The notes below the pieces were generated by a model that did no database searches, had not been told where the DNA came from, and worked only from the letters and a program-made list of their open reading frames with translations. This document shows, in pieces, positions 31,669 to 34,798 of a stretch of DNA of 34,798 nucleotides. Position numbers and translations under genes: made by a program. The stretch spans positions 1 through 34,798 of the forward strand of contig NZ_BBJS01000048.1 of assembly GCF_000739895.2 (NCBI RefSeq), written 5' to 3'. This DNA comes from Sphingomonas paucimobilis NBRC 13935. GTDB lineage: Bacteria; Pseudomonadota; Alphaproteobacteria; Sphingomonadales; Sphingomonadaceae. Position 1 is the stretch's first letter; each line of letters starts with the position of its first letter.

Positions 31669-33129
31669 TCAAGGTTCGATGGTGACGATCACCCTGGCGT
31701 AGCGCGTCAGTGGAGGAGACCCCTTGTCCGTCACGGCAAGGATGAAGTGCGCCTCGCGAGGAGCATCGACCTTAGGCGCGGTGAAATCGACCGTGTGGAT
31801 GTTGGGCGAAATGCCGGATCCAATCGCGCTGCTCCAGCCACCGATCTCCGGGTAATGAAACCAGTAGTAGCTGAGGCTGTCACCGTCAGGATCGGTCGAT
31901 CCGACGGCGCTCAGAACGAAGCGCTGCCCGCTCTTCACCGTCATATAGGCCGGGCTTGCGAGCTTCACGATGGGGGGGTGATTGGCGTCCTTGTAAGCTT
32001 TGGTCGACCAATCCACCCGGGCAGCGAAGTCATTTTGGAAGTCCGGTCGCCATCGCCACAGTGTGCCGCGGAAATCCTTGTAAGAACGGTCGCCCGGTAT
32101 CATCGCCCTGCCCACCGGATTGCGGATCAGCGGCGTGACGGCGTCGGTGGCGTTCGTCCAAATTGGCCGGGTCTCCGGCTCGATCAGCACGCCACCCGTA
32201 AAGCCCGATGGGTCCGTCATCTGCTTCGACGGGGTGTAGAGTTCGTAGCGCCCGCCCCATCCGCCCCAGTCCGGGTGGTCCGGGGCACTGAGTCCATTAG
32301 GGATCAGTGAGAGATAGGCTGGGGTGTCCCCTTCCATCCCATAGGCAACATCCGGATAGATCGCGCCGAGCGGACCATGCCCCTGCTGTATATGTTCGCG
32401 CAGCCAGTCGTTCGAAATAACGTTATTATCCGCGCCATCGATGTGGGCGTGAATGCCCGTCCATGTGCCCGCGCCATAGCCCCCGGGACTGACGATGTAG
32501 AACAGATCAGGGAAAGTCTTGCGGATCCAGGCACCACTGTCGTCCTGGTCGGAAATGGTATAAATCCGAAGCTTGGCGATCAAGCGCTTGAGATCTTCCG
32601 GCGATCGGTTTTGCTTGATGCTATAGAGCGCTTGCGCCAGCGTGTTTGCGCCGCCCCATATGGACACCCAGAGCGGCCGCGGATCGTTCCGGTCCAATGC
32701 CTCGATGATGAGGCGCGAGCCGGCTGTATCATGCTTGGCGCCGACCATCGCCATGCCGTAGCCGGGCTGCCCCTCACGCACCAAAGATGTCAGCTTTGTC
32801 GCAGTCGGAAATCCCGGCTCATGCAGTGCCAGCTTTGGTTGCACCTTCCCATAAGCATCAATGATCCGCCGGATGGAATCCGGGTGAATCGCCGTTTTCA
32901 TGTGAGTGGAGGTCGTGGCGACCAGCCCCTCAATGTCGATCTGGTTCGCGTAGAGAAAGAGGCGGATGAACGACTGGGTATCGTCAGGATCGGCTTCTAT
33001 GTCGCTCAAGACGATGAGACGCTGCTTCGCTACCTCCGCGGCGACGGCATGGGTTTGAGCCAAGCCCGCTACCGGCGTGACCGGCTGGATAGCCGCTGCT
33101 GCAGCAGCCAACGCAAAAACGGCTTTCAT
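31669..33129 (-). CDS. secreted DUF1593 / Sde182-like protein (nucleoside-hydrolase fold)
   Basis: This 486-residue protein begins with a signal peptide (MKAVFALAAAAAAI...AGLAQ). It continues with the DUF1593 domain related to nucleoside hydrolases: RLIVLSDIEADPDDTQSFIRLFLY near residue 40 keeps a Dx(3-4)DPDD metal-binding start. WVSIWGGANTLAQAL lies near 155 and GAWIRKTFPDL near 205. The last 110 residues (from about 375, VKLASPAYMTVKSGQ...VGSTDPDGDSLSYYW) form an Ig-like module matching the Sde182 C-terminal domain. A marine relative was described as cellulose-binding; the reaction is not established. Lying between GH51 and GH43 genes, it probably acts on a plant-polymer sugar bond. The ATG at 33129 has a weak ribosome site. 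Confidence 0.82.
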   Translation of the reverse strand: MKAVFALAAAAAAIQPVTPVAGLAQTHAVAAEVAKQRLIVLSDIEADPDDTQSFIRLFLYANQIDIEGLVATTSTHMKTAIHPDSIRRIIDAYGKVQPKLALHEPGFPTATKLTSLVREGQPGYGMAMVGAKHDTAGSRLIIEALDRNDPRPLWVSIWGGANTLAQALYSIKQNRSPEDLKRLIAKLRIYTISDQDDSGAWIRKTFPDLFYIVSPGGYGAGTWTGIHAHIDGADNNVISNDWLREHIQQGHGPLGAIYPDVAYGMEGDTPAYLSLIPNGLSAPDHPDWGGWGGRYELYTPSKQMTDPSGFTGGVLIEPETRPIWTNATDAVTPLIRNPVGRAMIPGDRSYKDFRGTLWRWRPDFQNDFAARVDWSTKAYKDANHPPIVKLASPAYMTVKSGQRFVLSAVGSTDPDGDSLSYYWFHYPEIGGWSSAIGSGISPNIHTVDFTAPKVDAPREAHFILAVTDKGSPPLTRYARVIVTIEP

Positions 33130-33181
33130 ATGAGACGCGCGACTTTCGAGCAGAGGGGCGTTCCACCTAGGATGAGGACCA

Positions 33182-34786
33182 TCATTCGGTGACGCTCAGC
33201 ACCGTCACCGACTTGGCCGGCACGGTCACTTTCAGCCGCCCGCCTGTGACTTTGGCGGAAATCGGTTGCGGCTCAACTTCGTCGGGTTTGTCATAGGTGT
33301 TGACGGCATCGACCCGCGCCGCCGTCAGCACGGTGCCGGATGCCCGCTTCGCTCGAATGCCCTCGAGCGCCACATCAATGTCTGCAATTTTGTTGGGATC
33401 GACGTTGGTGAGCGCGATCCACAGCTTTCCGTCCGTGCCACGCGCAGCAATCGCATCGATGCGTGGCACGCTCACCTCGCCGAACTTGTAGGTTCCGGCA
33501 TCGAAGCTGATCGGCAATCGCTTGGCGCCCTGGAAAGGAACATACATCTTGAAAAGGTGATAGGTGGGGGTCAGCACCATCTTCGGGCCGTCCGTCAGGA
33601 TCATCGCCTGAAGGACGTTCACCATCTGGGCGATCGCGGTCATTCGCACTCGATCGGCGTGTCGCGCAAACATGTTCAGATTGATCGAAGCAATGATGGC
33701 GTCGCGAATCGAGTTCTGCTGATGCAGGAAGCCATCTCTGCTACCTGGAAGCTTGGCGAGCCACACGCCCCACTCGTCGATAACCAGCGACACCTTCTTC
33801 TCGGGATCATATTTGTCCATCACCGAAGAATGGACGCGGATCATGTCCTCCATTTTCAGCGTGTCCTTGATGAGCATGGCGTATTCACGCTCACCAAAGT
33901 TGATGCTCGAGAAGGACGGAGGCCAGCTGATCCAGGTGTAATTGTGCATCGAGAGCCCTTCGATGCTCCAACTCCAGTCGTGCCCCTTCCACGCTTTCAT
34001 TACCGTTTCGGTGTAGGCGGTATCCAGTCCTCCCGGACCGACTGCGATCCGCTGCATCGGATCGGACCCGGCGATCGAGCCACCGGCCGGGTTGTCGGTC
34101 CCTTGCTGCTCCAGGTTCAGGTTGCGGGTGAACCTGGCGTAGCGCTTCATCTCATCGACATAATAGTCGGCGCTATACGCCCCGCCGCAGCTCCAGCTTT
34201 CGTTACCGATACCCAGAAACTTGACTCGATAGGGCTTGGGGTGACCATTCGCGGCGCGCTCCGCTCCCGCCGTCGTGCGACGGTCGGCGGTCATATAGGC
34301 AAGCCAGCTAGCAGCTTCCTTGACGCTGCCTGACCCCATGTTGACGGAGATGTAGGCCTCAGATCCGATTTGGTCGAGGAAGTCGAAAAATTCGTCCGTG
34401 CCGAAGTCGTTCTTCTCGAGCGCGTTACCCCAGCTGCCGTTCACGGTGACCGCGCGCTTGGCACGCGGTCCAATGCCGTCGCGCCATTGATATTCATCCG
34501 CGAAGCAGCCGCCAGGCCAACGAACGCTCGGAACCTTGAGCGCCTTCAGCGCCTGAACCACGTCGCTCCGAATGCCTCGCACGTTGGGTATGGGGGATTC
34601 CTCACCCACCCAGACACCGCCATAGATGCCAGCGCCGAGGTTCTCAGCGAACTGACCGAAGATATTCCGGTTGATTTTCGGCCCAGCGCCATCGGCTTTG
34701 ATGGTGATCGCGACAGGCGCAGATTGCGCTAGGGCTGGAACCGGGCACAAAGCGCAAGCCAGCGCCGCTATCGGGTTAAACCTCAC
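33182..34786 (-). CDS. secreted alpha-L-arabinofuranosidase, GH51
   Basis: The 534-residue enzyme should release terminal arabinofuranose from arabinan, arabinoxylan or their oligomers, with retention. It has a signal peptide (MRFNPIAALACALC...ALAQ), placing it in the periplasm or outside. The barrel shows FGQFAENLG near 45, VRWPGGCFADEYQWRDGIGP near 88-107, the acid/base Glu196 in LGIGNESW and the nucleophile Glu338 in VIDEWGVW. A beta domain ends the protein. Many GH51 enzymes are cytoplasmic, so secretion is a feature to note. Start: GTG at 34786 with AAGGTCAGG upstream, 12 bases from the window end, so an upstream operon gene cannot be excluded. It is first of the three visible genes. Confidence 0.9.
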   Translation of the reverse strand: MRFNPIAALACALCPVPALAQSAPVAITIKADGAGPKINRNIFGQFAENLGAGIYGGVWVGEESPIPNVRGIRSDVVQALKALKVPSVRWPGGCFADEYQWRDGIGPRAKRAVTVNGSWGNALEKNDFGTDEFFDFLDQIGSEAYISVNMGSGSVKEAASWLAYMTADRRTTAGAERAANGHPKPYRVKFLGIGNESWSCGGAYSADYYVDEMKRYARFTRNLNLEQQGTDNPAGGSIAGSDPMQRIAVGPGGLDTAYTETVMKAWKGHDWSWSIEGLSMHNYTWISWPPSFSSINFGEREYAMLIKDTLKMEDMIRVHSSVMDKYDPEKKVSLVIDEWGVWLAKLPGSRDGFLHQQNSIRDAIIASINLNMFARHADRVRMTAIAQMVNVLQAMILTDGPKMVLTPTYHLFKMYVPFQGAKRLPISFDAGTYKFGEVSVPRIDAIAARGTDGKLWIALTNVDPNKIADIDVALEGIRAKRASGTVLTAARVDAVNTYDKPDEVEPQPISAKVTGGRLKVTVPAKSVTVLSVTE

Positions 34787-34798
34787 CGCCTGACCTTG

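Noticed and set aside
29708..34798. Integrase or tRNA 3'-end repeat marking a genomic island
   Set aside because: I looked for a repeat of the tRNA 3' end and for integrase motifs to the window end and saw neither; the island idea is kept only as a possibility.
1..34798. CRISPR array, insertion sequences, rRNA
   Set aside because: No regularly spaced direct repeats, no transposase motifs with terminal repeats, and no rRNA sequence were recognised on either strand.

Overview
The window reads as chromosomal DNA from a GC-rich alphaproteobacterium, most probably a sphingomonad. The evidence is the strong G/C bias at third codon positions, a TamA/TamB pair with a long Ala/Pro-rich N-terminus, a perfect CtrA-type TTAA-N7-TTAAC site, an NDUFAF5/BioC-like methyltransferase divergent from comF, and a gene set typical of that group. 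I saw no transposase, integrase, phage gene or CRISPR array.

Layout. (1) 87-3405: a GT4 glycosyltransferase, a nitronate-monooxygenase-like flavoprotein with an unusual Cys-rich tail, a small nucleotidyltransferase-like protein and a glycine-zipper lipoprotein. (2) 3684-9642: a compact sulfur/thiol redox block. It holds a periplasmic DsrE-like protein, an unknown ORF, a 5'-truncated copy of a persulfide dioxygenase, a TlpA-type thioredoxin fused to a degenerate Lgt-like membrane domain, a DsbA-like protein, a decayed small ORF, a full-length ETHE1/Blh-type persulfide dioxygenase, a membrane-anchored TsdA-like dihaem cytochrome c and an AcfC-type solute-binding protein. Most plus-strand members overlap or nearly abut, so they look like one operon. 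(3) 9849-21874: housekeeping genes, namely a D-2-hydroxyacid dehydrogenase, an SH3 protein, a thiolase, a prepilin peptidase with a secreted companion, tamA-tamB and argE. (4) 21912-26350: a signalling block with a possible 17-codon ORF, a hairpin, two CtrA-like sites, an EAL protein overlapping a TPR/histidine-kinase/receiver hybrid, and a single-domain response regulator. (5) 26351-29551: a methyltransferase divergent from comF-grxC-nitrilase-DUF1178. (6) 29631-34786: tRNA-Arg(CCT) and a strong bidirectional terminator, then a minus-strand block. That block has a wrecked aldo/keto reductase and three secreted arabinose-polymer genes (GH51, a DUF1593/Sde182-like protein, GH43-CBM6) reading leftward.

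How the genes may work together (inference). In the sulfur block, TsdA could oxidise thiosulfate to tetrathionate, the TlpA/DsbA pair could handle thiol or persulfide redox in the periplasm, the dioxygenase could turn glutathione persulfide into sulfite, and the DsrE-like protein could carry or sense sulfane sulfur. AcfC may bind an oxyanion. In the arabinan block, GH51 and GH43 would release arabinose (or xylose) from hemicellulose, and the DUF1593 protein would act on an unknown sugar or nucleoside-like bond.
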